Positions 10,906 to 24,149 are shown, counted from the first letter of the stretch. The stretch is DNA of 64,000 bases from Fragilaria crotonensis (GCA_022925895.1 JAKSYS010000013.1:186001-250000), one strand, 5' to 3'. Translations and numbers: made by a program. Notes: generated from the letters alone by a model not told the origin.

Positions 10906-12813
10906 TTACAACATTGTGCCACCATCCACCTTGAAGGCGGCCGGTGGAGGCACGGCATCACTGTACGGAGGAGTAAGAATACTGTCATTGATCGAACCAG
11001 CCTCATCAAAGGACTTGTCTTTTCCAGCCCTCCTGTGACCTCGGCATTTGCAAACGCACCAGGCAAGAAGAATGGCAGCCACAAGTCCACCGATGATACC
11101 TCCCACAATGGCTCCGACAGGAGGACCTGCATCCGAGCACGCGGCGCCTCCCGCAAAGTATCCTTGCCACAAACTCCCAACGGACGAGCAGGTGACTCCC
11201 ATGCAATGGTAATTCGCCTCCAACGCTTTCTTGACCGTCACAAAGTTCACAGACGTTTGGTCGGCTCGCATGGCCTCGTACAGTGCGGCAGCATCACCTG
11301 TATTGCAGTAATAGACGAGCGGTAGGACGGAGGCGGCAAAGACGGCACCTGCCGCGTGTATTTGCGACACTTCGCGCTTCGGGTCGTACGAGACGGATCC
11401 CTCGGATCGGAGGTGAGCGTGGCGGAGCGTTCCCTGAATCAATGGGACTTTCATCAAGTTGACGATCACGTCCTTGCTCTGCTTCACGTCACTGCACTGA
11501 CCATTGTTCAAGCTGTACTGTCCGTCTTGGAAGGCTTGCATAATCTTGAAATTGACAAAAGCGGTACCGTGAGGCATGTTGCCAGACTCTCCGCATGTTT
11601 GGAATGCGTTACAATTGTTGTTGGCAAGCGCGTAGAGGAGGTTTCCCTCCTTGTCGTTGTTGACGTGATCATCGTCAGTTGAATCGATGTAGCCCGTTTC
11701 TGTGGATCCGGCGTAATAGGCAACAGCCTCATCCCAGGCGAGGATGGCATCGGCGTTGTGTCCAATGACGCCGGAAACGCAAATATCGAGTGCAAATTCC
11801 AATTGGCGAATGACGCGCATCCAGAGATTGAGGATAACAGTTCCCTTCATTAGGAATTCTGAGGGTGTGAAAGTTAGGACAACGTGGTCAAGAGGTGAAG
11901 TCAACGTGAGTCAATGAGCGCGTTTACGCCAAATTCGACTCTGCAAAAAGTTTCTAACGTACCTGCTCTTCCTGCAAGATCGTATCCGGACAAATCGGCA
12001 TTCCCCATTCTGAACGTGGTGGTCCCTTGGTCGAGGGCAGTCATGATGAATTGATTCGCATAATCAAATTCCCCGTAGTAATCATAAAACTTTTGATAGG
12101 TATTGTAGGGGCATTGAGGGCAATCGTACATGAGAGTCTTGGCGTCCGTACTGAAGCTTGCCAACGTGCGGCTGTTGCGATTGTTAAGGTCGAAATTGTA
12201 CGAGTAGGACAAGTTCACGGGTGAGGAGCCTTCCACTTGAATAACATTACTTTCGTCCAAACAGCCTTCCGTATGGACTCTTTCATCGGGCAAGCCACCG
12301 ATATGGCACGCCATCGCCATGACAGATCCTGTACGATTGTCGGCCAATACATCGTATTGAAAATGTAGTTCTTTTGCTCCCCTCTGGCGTGTCGTCATGA
12401 GCAAACCCGGGAACTGGTAGTCCATCGCGATTCATTCCCATGAGAGGTGTACCTCGGGCTATGGATGTGGCGAGGGCGTCCTCGAGATTCAATGCTGCGT
12501 AGCTCTTGGAGAAACCGCCGAGTTCGTAGATTTGATGAACACTGTACATTTCTCCGGCGCTTGCAGTAGAAGTTTGAATGTCGGCCAGGATATCTTGAAT
12601 GGCTTCTTGATCGAGATCAATTCTGGATTGATCCCACATGGAAGATGCAGGCGTGTAGCCAACAATGTCGGGAACGTATCCAATGGTGTCAGGTGTAGTA
12701 ATATCATCAAAACCATTTTGATCTGCAGAAACGCCCACAGTCACGAGCATCAAGGGGATGCAGACATGAAGCGCCATTGAGACCAACGTTGACCTTTTCA
12801 TTGCGATGTTCAT
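10906..12813 (-). CDS. ISIP2A-like: Phytotransferrin / ISIP2A-like iron-uptake protein
   Basis: Read on minus as about 600 residues. There is an N-terminal signal peptide ('ALHVCIPLMLVTVGVSADQ'), FEA1-type extracellular domains with 'GAKELHFQYDVLADN' and 'ILAWDEAVAYYAGSTE', a Gly-rich transmembrane helix near the C-terminus ('VGAIVGGIIGGLVAAILLAW') and a short basic cytosolic tail. In diatoms this family binds ferric iron at the cell surface with carbonate and is strongly induced by iron starvation. A GT-AG intron of 104 bp lies at 11859-11962 (phase 1; ...GAGCAG|GTACGT, CCCTCAG|AATTCC). A one-base frame change is needed near 12410-12435, where the first frame (reading '...MGMNRDGLPVPG') gives way to '...DYQFPGLLMTTRQRGAK'; too little sequence is available there for a normal intron. 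Function by family recall is strong; exact paralogue is uncertain. Confidence 0.85.
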
Positions 12814-13545
12814 GACTTGACCTTTTAGTTTATGAAGGACTGAACGAGAGTATGAGGATGATATTCAAACACAAACACGTATCCACTTTGGTCAAGCGCG
12901 AGGTGAATGATTGTGAAAGTGCTTGTCTGAATTTCGATGGACGTGATTTCCTAGGGTCTACTCGCCTTAAAAATTAATTGAGGTATTCTTTGAAATTTGT
13001 AGATAGAAGGTTGCACGCAGTTGTCGGTATTAATTTTACACAGCCTAAGGTGTGAGTACAAGAGGTGAGTAGACGTATCTTACTAAACATCGATTCAGAT
13101 ATTGTCATCCCGGTCATGCCGGCCCTGTGCCCTCTCTCGTCGAAACTACATAGAACATGTGAGTGTTGCACATGTATATAATGCCAGGTTTTGGAAGCAC
13201 GTGGAGAACTCACCAAAACAAAATAACCCTTATCTGCTGGTAAAGCTGTCATGAAGTGCTCGAAGTACGATTGGATCCTATGGCCAGCAGGGAATCTTCA
13301 CGCCAAAAAGATTCGATAGATTCGGGTAGATTCACTTCGCGCAGAACTCGACTAAAAGTACTGTGCGCAGTACAGTACTGGAGTATAGGAAACATGTACT
13401 GGGACCTATGCATAACTTTGTAGTACAAGTATGCAGTATGCAGTACAAGTATCATACCCAGCAGAATGCAGTTCGTACTGTAGTACTTTTATTTCTTGCT
13501 CGGGCCTCGGGCCTCGGGCCTCGCCATTCGACGTCTACAGTAGAC
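12814..13545. other. Intergenic; 5' flank of ISIP2A-like gene
   Basis: No gene seen. 13355-13500 is dense in AGTACAGTACTG-type dyads, and 13499-13522 carries a short CTCGGGC triplication. Any iron-responsive promoter element for the ISIP2A-like gene should lie in the first few hundred bases, but I recognise no specific motif. Confidence 0.45.
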
Positions 13546-15085
13546 TACCAGTTAAAAACCGCTTTGAACCAATAATTCGCTTTGAACCAATCATGTGGTA
13601 ATTTTTTTGGTTCCTACGCAAACATTTGGTAAAAAGTCATATTCGAGCATTTTTTGTATGGAGAACTTGTTCATTTTCTCATGATGAAGAATTACTCTAC
13701 TTGTTTAAAAGCAAGCTTGAGTGATCGCTGTCTTACAGCGCATTGCACTGAGTTTTTGATTGGGAGAATTGTTTGGAGTTTGAGTTTTTCCCACGTTGAG
13801 CCGGGCCTCACTTTATATGCTACCTCACGGCGCTTAATATTTGTCAATGCTTGCGACATTTTTAGCTGAGACTGAACTGTCGTACCGCGCCATGAAATCT
13901 ACGTGATTAGTTTGGTAATCCATGAAATCTGGAGGTTCCGGAATTTCTGCTTTTATCCTAGTATTTCTTCTACAGGACTTTTTGTGTATCAGATTGGCAC
14001 GCGAAACGGACAAAATAGACTGATCGAATTGGTTGGAGGCTGTTGGTATTCGTAGGTACTCAAGTACAATGGACAATTATAATTTTCTGATTTGACGGAT
14101 TTTATTATAGAAGAAGAAAGTCCGCAGATTTCTTTCTCCTAATTTCTTTCTTCTACTTAAGCAAATTGAAGCTTCTTCAATTTTCTTCTAGTTTCTCCCT
14201 TTTTCTCCTTTTTTCTAAACAGCTTCTCCTATTTTCTCCCTTTTGCTTCCTTTCGCTTACTACGTTGCAAGTCGTAGAATTTTAATTTCGTTGATACGAA
14301 CTCGAACATATAAAACGTGTCGTACATAAAATTCAACTTAGAGCTGCGAGGTATACACTGCTTTAAAAGCCTATTTTGGACCATGCCACACACTTTTCCA
14401 AATGAGCGAGTAGAGCTTCTCTCTTTTTTCTTCCTTTTTCTCCTTTTTTCTGCACGGAATTTTTTCTTTCTTCCTTTCTCTTCTTTTTTCTTCCAGATTT
14501 TTTCCTTTCTTCCTTTTACTTGCTTTTTCTTCCGGGGTTTCTATGAATGTATATAGAACTTGCATATGAATCGATGGACTTGTTTTGCTCATCACGTTTT
14601 CAATTTCGGTTGATGTCCAAGGTTATCACGTCATGGCACGCAGAAAAAAAAAACGGTTTTGAAAAAAGTCCTTAAACATGAAAGAAAAACTAGTCCGAAA
14701 GCAAATATTCCGGGACCTCCTGGTGCTGTCACAATCACAATATGAACATACACGTTGCCAAGTGCGTAGCAGTAGAAATTTGTTTGGCGAGAATACATGT
14801 AAACGTGTGAAAAAAACTACGCGCCCACCTATTGATTTTACTTAATGTACGTCTATTTTTTAATGTTCCGCATTGAACCAAAAAAGTCCCGAAGCGAGGC
14901 CTTCAGAATGTTTGATAACTCAATGAATACTTAGTCCAGTACAAGAATGATTCATTTTCAGCATAAACGAGAACATTGAAAAGAATTCTTAACGCAACGG
15001 AAATGAAGCTGGAGGCCGCGTGAAACAGATATCCTTAGTCGGATCGTGCGGTAAATTATTGGTTCAAAGCGGTTTTTAACTGGTA
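13546..15085. mobile_element. Non-autonomous DNA element with 32-bp inverted ends, TA flanks
   Basis: Positions 13546-13577 are repeated perfectly in inverted orientation at 15054-15085. Reading inward from each end the sequence is TA then CCAGTTAAAAACCGCTTTG. If the TA is the target duplication, the element proper is 13548-15083 (about 1,536 bp) with 30-bp ends, as expected for the Tc1/mariner superfamily. A second partial copy of the end (CGCTTTGAACCAAT) follows at 13578-13591. No transposase frame is present. The interior is T/C-rich low-complexity DNA (14100-14530) plus a nested element at 13929-14722. Confidence 0.85.
13929..14722. mobile_element. Small nested inverted-end element (same family as 26797-27689)
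   Basis: The left end CTGGAGGTTCCGGAATTTC (13929 on) matches the reverse complement of 14698-14722 at 21 of 25 positions. The same ends, better preserved, bound the element at 26797-27689. It has no coding capacity and lies wholly inside the TA-flanked element at 13546-15085, so it inserted later. No target duplication is evident. Confidence 0.65.
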
Positions 15086-18000
15086 TCACCTTCTCAACTT
15101 CTCAACAGCAATTCTCTGTTTGTACGACGGGGGGGTGTCTGACCATCTGACCATCTGACGTACTCGTACGACGTACGTCTTCGTGTGCTAGGACCACACG
15201 TTCCGGTGCAACTAACCAAGTATGACCTGCATGTACTGCAGTACCAGGCACGACATTTTTGCGCCACCACCGAGCACTTTGATACTCGCTCTGACTACAG
15301 TACCCGGTACATTATGATACACTGTCATTGATCTGTACTGTCCAGTACTACAGTAAAATTTAGATGTACTACCGGTACAGTACAAGTAATCAGATCAGAG
15401 CACGCTGGAATGTCCGACAATTATTGAGGGGACGGTGTTCGGTCTTTACACCTGATATGTCACATATCATACCTCATGACTCATGACTCATGACACTCAT
15501 CGAAACGTCAAGGCTTGTAAACGTTTCAACACTCACCACACTACATCCTTTGGTGCGACAGTCACCAGGTACGAAGGGCACAGAGCACGTGTGGTGTCCT
15601 GTTGTCCTCGCCGCTGGAATAGGGCTCGTTCTCTCATGCAAAGGAAATCCAACACATGCATCATACGTTTGATTCATTCATCTCGAGTACGTCGCCAGTG
15701 GACTAAAGAATGAAATTACTATTGCATCGAGCTTCGATGTGGTTCTGTAGTATACGTGAACGGCAATAATAATTGACCTTCGGCGTGTTTCGTCGAGAAC
15801 CAACGATAACGTCAGGCAAGGGTCGAACAGAAGCTTTTCCAAAAGAAGGTCTATGGATTTGTTTCCATGGAAACGTAATCAAGCGAAGCGCAGTTTCCTT
15901 TAGAAAGCAACGAGTCAATTGTCCGCTCCGGTAGTTGCCATCATATTATGACAGCCCGGGTGCAACCACCACGCTTCACCATTCCGCATCGTTGTAGGAG
16001 CTACAGCTCCTTGGCGCAACCAACATGGTCAACCAACGCAATGGATTTCCCTTGCTTTGTCATCTCAAAAGCTTCAGCGACAGTGCAAGAATGCCATCTT
16101 CATCTTCAGTATCAACATAGAGACCTCCACATGCGGGAGGAAGATCATACGTTTCCTTCAATACTAGGCGTCAATTTCGACGTGAAGTAAAACTTTAAGA
16201 CTGCGATGATGATTTGCCAGAAATTGCGTGGCGCTTTAGGCAGTAGCTCATTTTCAGTTGTTAGTCGTGGCCACGTCGATTTCAAAACCGAGCAACCGAG
16301 TACGTGCCTGTTGAACAGCGGAGCATACATGGAAGCCAAGTGACTGGCTGTGCTGGAGTAGATGAAAGGTGGTAGTGGATGTGCTACGGAGTGACAAGTC
16401 AATTTGGTTCAGTTCGTCTATCCCCGTTGTCCATGACAAACTGGTGCAATAGAGTATGCTTCTGGAACAATATGTCCCCTTGGGCTTGCCAATGGCGCCT
16501 TACTTGATGTACAAGAATCGTGGTTGCCAAAGAATGCACCTAGAAACATGAGCGCTAGCCTTCTTGATGCAGATATCCTCGTGCTGAGTGCTTCATTACA
16601 TTTTCTCAATTGAGGAGGACATAAATTCTCCTGCTTTGTCGCGACTTGTAACGAACATCAACAGGTTGCTAGCTAGTATGTACTATTGAGTATTCATGTT
16701 GACAGTTACTTCAATTCCTCGGTTCTATGCTTGATAGTCATTGACAATATGAGATTATGAAGTTCAACCAGTCACACTTAGCGCACATCTGACCCAGATG
16801 TACATCCTTTCCCAACCACTTTCGTCACCAGTTACTCCTAAACGCCAAGGTTCCTATTCAAGGCGTAAACATAACTCTCGGCCTTGACTTTTTCCAAGCT
16901 AGTTGGCTTCTTTTCTTTCTCATTCCAGGTCCAACTGTGCCAACGCTTCAAATGTTCGACATCGGCGGTCACCTCTTAGTTGGATTACTGTTTTTTGTAA
17001 GAAATAGTGAAAGGCAGATCCCTTTCACGCAATCCATAAGCAAGATTTTGCCTCAAGAAGAACATGGAGGCAGGTATGTCAAAGTCCGTGGGATTCTACA
17101 TAGGGACGACCGCAGTATTAGATGTATACCGATTGACGATACAACGTCCTGTCTGGAATTCATTCTAAGGGGGAGCACATTGGCGAACCAACTGGACGGA
17201 GTACTACCGGTAGGATAGTACCTGGTACCCTGGTACTGTACCTTGTACTGCCATATTTGCAGTATGCATTATATGCATACAATTGTGGTTTCCATTAGAA
17301 ATTAGAATGCAGGAAATGACGTCAACGATGACGTCACCGTACTGAACCTTTCACGTACTACCTACGGCGATACTGTGCTCCAGTAAGACTGTCATCACTA
17401 CAGAACATTCGGCCTCTGGAGCAGTGGACAAGTGAACACGGATTGACGTTTTCCGCCGTTTTTTACTATCGGCGTTTATGCAAGTATATATATCATTCTT
17501 TATTTCAGAGTCTTTAACGGCTTTTTTGGATGGTTTTTACTCAATAACTTCACCAATTCCTGAAACGACGTTGAGATCGTGCAACTTTGACTTCCTTGTA
17601 TATGTAGGTCTCATGGGTTGCACGTTCGCATCGAACTTTCGATTTTCAAGATCGTCGACTTTGAGCATGATCATCGACTTCCACGTGGCATGCAAAAAAT
17701 ACCTGTACTGATTCCGACGTAGACTTCTACAGAAGAAAATCTTATCTTCAAAACTCGCGTTCAGGCACGTTGTGAAACACCGTGTTGTGAACACACGATG
17801 TTGCTTTGGACCGACAACAATCTCATTGTCATGCGTCCAAAACACAATTTACACGGATAATCAGCAGTCAAATAACTTGTATAATGTTACACTTGATAAT
17901 GTTATAGTCAACGTTTCTCTTGTTGTTGCTTGAAGAAAGATTGTGGAGGGCATTTTAGGGATGATGGCATGGTGACACACAACATCTCTCGCGACGTCAA

Positions 18001-18436
18001 CACGAAGCATAAATACTGGGGCACTCCAGTACAAGTAAATTCACGAAAGAAGAGCAAGAAAAAAATTTAACGTCTGATCTAAACAAATCGATGCTGTCTT
18101 CGTCATTATATAAATACATACGGATAAAGGCGTTAATTGAAAGTTAAACAAGGGACATTTTTTATATAAAGTTGCGGCACATAACCAGTCACTTGTCCAC
18201 CTCTCCAGAGGCCGAATGTTCTGTAGTGTCGGCTTGACGTCATTTCCTTGCATTCTAATCGGATGCTACAATCTCTGCGTACTCCATAGGGAGTACGATA
18301 GTAGCATGCATACGTAGTATTTTACTCTGTACTCGAATAGATCCAGAGAGAACGACATCCAAGCATCAAGGCCAAGGACAAGTACAAGTTCTCTACATCT
18401 ACTAGCAACTGATTTGAAAACGACACAGCCGCCGCA
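15086..18436. other. Long intergenic stretch, about 3.35 kb
   Basis: No supported gene. GTAC-rich dyad tracts occur at 15160-15385 and 17205-17350. Short frames (for example 16937-17218 plus) show no domain, signal or membrane pattern that would support coding. Confidence 0.5.
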
Positions 18437-20924
18437 GCCGCATCAGAAGGTGCAGAATGTTAACTATGTCATTATATGTTAACGTTTTTGTGAGTGGTGA
18501 TACATATATTGTAAATAGTTATATATATATTGGCAATAGTAAACGTGATATTGCCTAACGTTAAATATATTGTTTTTACGTCACAATTTAAATTCAAATG
18601 TTACGTTTGTGCATGTTACCTGCTCAACATGTTCAATTTTATCATTGTAAGTCAAAACATATTTGGTAACCATATGCAATAGTCGATTAAATTTGGCCAA
18701 GGTACCACATGTGAAATTTTGATATGGTTCCATTGAAGTATATGTTGTTCATTGATGCCATATTTGTTGTCTGCATCATCATTGCAAAATCTGAATTGTT
18801 ATGTCGTGTCCTTTATGTTGTTTATTGTATACCATTCATCTAATGTCCATACTTTTTTGCCTATGGGTTTTTGTTATCATCACATTTATGTTGTTGGTTG
18901 TGACAAGTGTATTCTGAACCAACCATCTCTGACTGTGATCAAAAAATCATTTGACATGATCAAACAATTGTGTTTTTTCTCATCACTTGTCAGCGCTCTA
19001 TGATCTCAATCAACAAGAATGTCGGCTTCTCTCCATTGCCGGCAGAATTTGAGGTCTTCTTCTTCATCTTGTGGAAGCCATTAAAGTCTACATCTTTGTG
19101 ATGACTCGGCCCAGATGAATGCAGGATGCTGACAACGATGTCAATGGGGATTGACCTGATGAAGAACTACAAACAGTTCAAAAGATCAAGCAATTTTGAC
19201 GGAAATTGTCTGAAAACTTTGCGAATCTACCAATACTACGATACAGTAACTTAGTCTAGTCAAAGTCTCTATCAACTTAACGGGTACTTTCAAGTGTAAT
19301 GGTAGCATTTGCATCATCTTGATGCGTTGCTCATGTCGACAAAAAGCACCTCAAATTGCAAACCAAAACCGGTCACGAAACTTGATGCAAGTCTTGTTGC
19401 AACGACAGGAATGTAACATCCAAGAATGAAGAATATCAATGTAATGCACGTATTCATTTTGCAATATAGAGAATAAATTTTGAATCATGTACATGGCTGA
19501 ATAATAAAACAAGCAACGGCAGTACTCACTGTATTGCTTGAAAATTGCACGATTCTTTTCATTCAAACGCACCAAGTACCACAAAACAAATTGCCATAAA
19601 TTACACTGCAAGCATGTTGTCGTCTTCATCAGATGAGAGCGGTGATGAAAGGTGATGGAACATCTGTGACGCAAATACAGGAGAAGCAATGGCTAGGGAG
19701 GAATGCAAGGTGTTGAATTGTAGTAGCCAGGAAGCTACAGCGAATCCACCACGCAGAAATCTGAATGCTGCTTGATTTGCTTGATCCATTTTGGCCAACA
19801 CATTTTGTTGGCTATCTCAACTACCTTTTATGTTCTTCAAATTTCAAAGTGTTTTGGAAACTCTGCACTCAGGCAAATGCGACGGCCTCCTCAGAATTTG
19901 GTGGCGACGTCTTCTCGCGATTTCGATTTGCAAGTTGGATGACTGGAACCAGATGCATTTTGGTCAACACATTTTGTTGACTATCTCGAGCCCTCATGAC
20001 CATTCATGGAATTTCGAAGTGTTTGGAAACGCCGCACTCAGGTGATTGCGACGACCTCCTCGGAATTCGGCGGCGACGTGTTCTCGCGATTCGATTTTCA
20101 AGTTGGAAGCCTGGAACCAGATGCATGTTGGCCAACACATTTTGTTGGCTATCTCGACGACCTCATGACTGTTCATGGAATTTCGAAGTGTTTTGGAAAC
20201 GCCGCACTCAGGCAATTGCGATGGCTTCCTCGGAATTCGGTGGCGACGTCTTCTTGCGATTTCGATTTTCAAGTTGGATGCCTGGAACCAGATGCATGTT
20301 GGCCGACACGAAACGCCGCACTCCGGTTAATGCGACGGCTTCCTCGGAATTCGGTGGCAACGTCGTCTTGCGATTTCGATTTTCAAGTTGGATGACTGGA
20401 ACCAGGTGCATTTTGGCCGACACATTTTGTTGACTATCTCGGCGCCCTCATGACCGTTCATGGAATTTCAAAGTGTTTTGAAAACTCCACACGCAGGCAA
20501 ATGTAACGGCCTCCTCGGAATTTGGTGGCAACGTCTTCTCGCCATTTCAATTTTCAAGATTATATCAGAATGAAGGTTCACCATATATAGTTACTTTGCA
20601 ACAGAGAAGACCACATATATAGTTACTATGAAACAGACTTATCAACATATATAGTCATTACACAACAGGATAGTCAACACCAATGGCTTATCAGCATCAT
20701 ACAAATGTATTAGGTGATAACAAAACGTTAGCGTCTGTAACTATAAATGTTATGTTTAACACCCCACATGTTTATGATATGGTTTAAAGTAACCGTTTAT
20801 TGTGTTCTTAACATATTTGTTAACAAAAATATTTACATTGTCCAAATGCACAAGTCGTAGGCCATTATCCGGTAACCCTTAACATGTGAAAATTTAGTTA
20901 ACATATAGCACCTTCTGATGCGGC
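18437..20924. mobile_element. 2.5-kb element with 29-bp imperfect inverted ends
   Basis: GCCGCATCAGAAGGTGC... at 18437-18465 is the inverted match of 20896-20924, with 26 of 29 positions identical. The interior is AT-rich, lacks a transposase frame and carries a tandem repeat of about 168 bp (19788-20560). A short repeat containing CATATATAGTTACT lies at about 20580-20660. It is a non-autonomous DNA transposon by structure; superfamily unassigned because no target duplication was recognised. Confidence 0.75.
19788..20560. repeat. Tandem repeat, ~168-bp unit, about 4.5 copies
   Basis: Units begin with TTTGGCCAACACATTTTGTT or close variants near 19790, 19960, 20125 and 20410; a truncated unit starts near 20297. 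They share the phrases CTCGGAATTCGGTGGCGACG and TTCAAGTTGGATG. The units are diverged by several percent. The array lies inside the inverted-end element 18437-20924. Confidence 0.85.
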
Positions 20925-21792
20925 CGTTTTTCGCTTGAGTTCGGTGGAGGCAGCCTGCCGCTATGGCGATCACTGCTGCATCAGCCCTCGTGAGGGAGTG
21001 AAGAGGAAATGATTGCAAACCAGTTTGCTACAGCAGAAATTGGAGGTTAGCAATTCATGCACCGTTGGTTCAAACAAGTCTAAAACGGGCGAAAGCACGA
21101 GCAATTCAGATAGTACCGTGGATTTGATCATACTTTACCCCTAGTAGGTAGACGAAAGCAAAAATGGGACGCTGAACACTAGTCGTACACTGTACCAGTA
21201 GCGTCTAGCCGTGTAGGTCGAGTGTCTGTTATCTGGATACCGCGGCAGCACGATAAAGTAGATTGCAGGTTTTTTATGTGGCCATAGACTAGATGCCATT
21301 GGTGCTAGATGCAAAGTGCTCCAATCTCCTATGCACCTGTAGCTCCATATTATGCTTAGCAAAATACATGTTGGATAGAACACAAATTTGTGGCTTCAAA
21401 TTGGTGCTCCTCATGTTACCAATCTGGAATCTACTACGTGGGGTATGGGAAATACCTTATTTGAATGATCACATAAGTGTTGTTCATGATTCATGACATC
21501 AATCATACATATCACATACCTCAGCTCTCGTGAAGGGATTTGATGATGAGAAGTCGAAAATTTTCGATCCTCAACTTGGATCCAAATCGAGAAAAGCACA
21601 TTCCGGATTTGGAGGAAGTGGTGTCAATTCGCACAGAGACGCACAAATTGGTGAACGCACATATGACATACGACGACGAAACCGTAGAAACACAGTATCG
21701 TCATTTCCGGTATGCCCCATGCAGTTTTTAATTGGCTACAAAGTGCAATACCGTTACATCATAAAGTGTACATGCATATATATCATGAGGTG
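20925..21792. other. Intergenic
   Basis: No gene seen. It lies between the right end of the 2.5-kb element and the outer inverted arm of the hAT island. Confidence 0.5.
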
Positions 21793-22511
21793 GTGTCCAT
21801 ACAAAAATATTTCGATCCAAGTTTCCAAGTTTCCAAGTGATCGAACTAATCGATTCGTGATTCAACTTCGATTTTTGGTTTAGTGGGACTCATCTTTCGT
21901 TAACTTGGACGTCCAAGTTAACGAAAGTTTTTTAGCCAAGTTTGCAAATCCAAGTTTCATAACCTGTTCAACTCATTCTGTCTTGGCCACATGTTTTGGT
22001 CCAGACCTCGGACATGTTTTCATATGCCTTCGTTTTCGATGCCGAGCGACGTTGTCACCGTCGCACTCTTCATCTTACACTGATGCATGCGACACGATGA
22101 TGAATGAGGCCTGCCACTCCACTTGGCGAAGCTGCTGAAATGCGCTCCCCAGGATGGAATCTTTGACACGCCCCCTCTTGGCTGCGTCCCCAAGCAAGCC
22201 ACTCTCAAGTCCAAGGATTTCGATGAAGGTCGCCTTGACCTCTTATTTGCCATGCCTTTTCCAACTGTGGTTTGAACGGTGTTGTTGTCGGGGTCACTGA
22301 AGGGAGTGCAAAGCAAGAAGGAGCTGCAATGACCGAAAAAGTGCTGTTTCTTGAGATCTACTACATTGTTTACAGCTACGGTCACGATTTCAAGATGTCG
22401 GGACAAATCGTACACGTTGCTGTGTGGGCGTGGGACAACTATACTCGTCGCTCTGACGCAAGTCCTGCGATGTCGGACTCCGTCAAGACTAGCACATAAA
22501 TGACATGAGCG

Positions 22512-24120
22512 CACGAAGTGAAGGAACGTGGATTCCGTGTCCTCGTCAATGACCAAACTGCGAATGAGGAATGTGAATGTACTACCGGTAGTAGCATGTG
22601 AGGGCCAGGATCTAATCAACAGAAACCCATTATCCTGTAAAATGAAGAGCCAGCAATATCTAATCAAAATAATTATATGATATCACTCGTAGTTCACCAT
22701 TGTCGTGTCATTTTTAAAGCAAGAAGGTGATAACATCATAGCCATTTCCGGAGTAGTATCATCCGATCGTTGCAGTTGCAATCATGCAGCAAAAGGGTTT
22801 TGGCATGTTAGGCCGGTGCTTACAGCAAACGAAACGTCCCGCAAAACAGAACGCCGCGTCTATTCCGGGGAAAAATGGTCCTTACAGCCCCCAAAACTGC
22901 CCCCGAATGGCGCGCGCGTTTCGGGAATCCGGGTAATTTTGATCGAAACCACAGAACGCCGCGGGCAGGGATGCGCAACAATATATTGTATTACAATATA
23001 TTGCAATACTAGTGGGTACCTCCCAATTGGTCGGACTTTTGGAATACGTGTACGGTATGGGTTGTGCACGGTTGTGTGTACTGTTTGTACAGTTCAGTAC
23101 TATACGCAAGTAGTGCAGTACCCCAGAGTGGTCATACTCCGTAACAGACGCACGCACTGACGCAACTACGTATATGCAAATCTTACCGACATCACTTACG
23201 GAGTACTCCAGTATGCATGTATGACATATATCATACTCCGAGTATGAGACAGTATTCATTTGATCCAGTACCCCAGAGTGGTCATACTCCGTAACAGACG
23301 GACGCACGCACGCACACACGCACGCACGAAGTGAAGGAACGTGGATTCCGTGTCCTCGTCAATGACCAAACTGCGAATGAGGAATGTGAATGTACTACCG
23401 GTAGTAGCATGTGAGGGCCAGGATCTAATCAACAGAAACCCATTATCCTGTAAAATGAAGAGCCAGCAATATCTAATCAAAATAATTATATGATATCACT
23501 CGTAGTTCACCATTGTCGTGTCATTTTTAAAGCAAGAAGGTGATAACATCATAGCCATTTCCGGAGTAGTATCATCCGATCGTTGCAGTTGCAATCATGC
23601 AGCAAAGGGTTTTGGCATGTTAGGCCGGTGCTTACAGCAAGCGAAACGTCCCGCAAAACAGAACGCCGCGTCTATTCCGGGAAAAATGGTCCTTACAGCC
23701 CCCAAAACTGCCCCCGAATGGCGCGCGCGTTTCGGGAATCCGGGTAATTTTGATCGAAACCACAGAACGCCGCGGGCAGGATGCGCAACAATATATTGTA
23801 TTACAATATATTGCAATACTAGTGGGTACCTCCCAATTGGTCGGACTTTTGGAATACGTGTACGGTATGGGTTGTGCACGGTTGTGTGTACTGTTTGTAC
23901 AGTTCAGTACTATACGCAAGTAGTGCAGTACCCCAGAGTGGTCATACTCCGTAACAGACGACGCACTGGCGCAACTACGTATATGCAAATCTTACCGACA
24001 TCGCTACGGAGTACTCCAGTATGCATGTATGACATATATCATACTCGAGTATGAGACAGTATTCATTTGATCCAGTACCCCAGAGTGGTCATACTCCGTA
24101 ACAGACGGACGACGCACGCA
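22512..24120. repeat. 813-bp tandem duplication
   Basis: The sequence from 22512 (CACGAAGTGAAGGAACGTGG) is repeated from 23325 with only scattered single-base changes and small indels. Each unit carries two copies of CCCAGAGTGGTCATACTCCG (23119, 23269, about 23929 and 24080) and one copy of the hAT left end (22966 and 23777). An inverted relative of the CCCAGAGTGG block lies at about 38023-38075. The duplication is recent and probably arose by unequal exchange or template slippage within the transposon. Confidence 0.9.
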
Positions 24121-24149
24121 CACACACACAATTAATTTATAATATAGTA

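Noticed and set aside
12405-12450. A possible short GT-AG intron in the ISIP2A-like gene
   Set aside because: The only GT...AG pair that would fix the frame is under 45 bp, far shorter than the 89-112 bp introns seen in this window; an indel is simpler.
14317-14595. Phe-rich plus frame and Lys-rich minus frame
   Set aside because: They arise from TTTTTCTTCC low-complexity DNA inside a non-coding mobile element.
22705-24054. Two similar ~150-180 codon plus-strand frames (22705-23160 and 23518-24054)
   Set aside because: They lie in the two halves of the tandem duplication, diverge in length through small indels, and have no protein-like features; conservation is explained by the recent DNA duplication.
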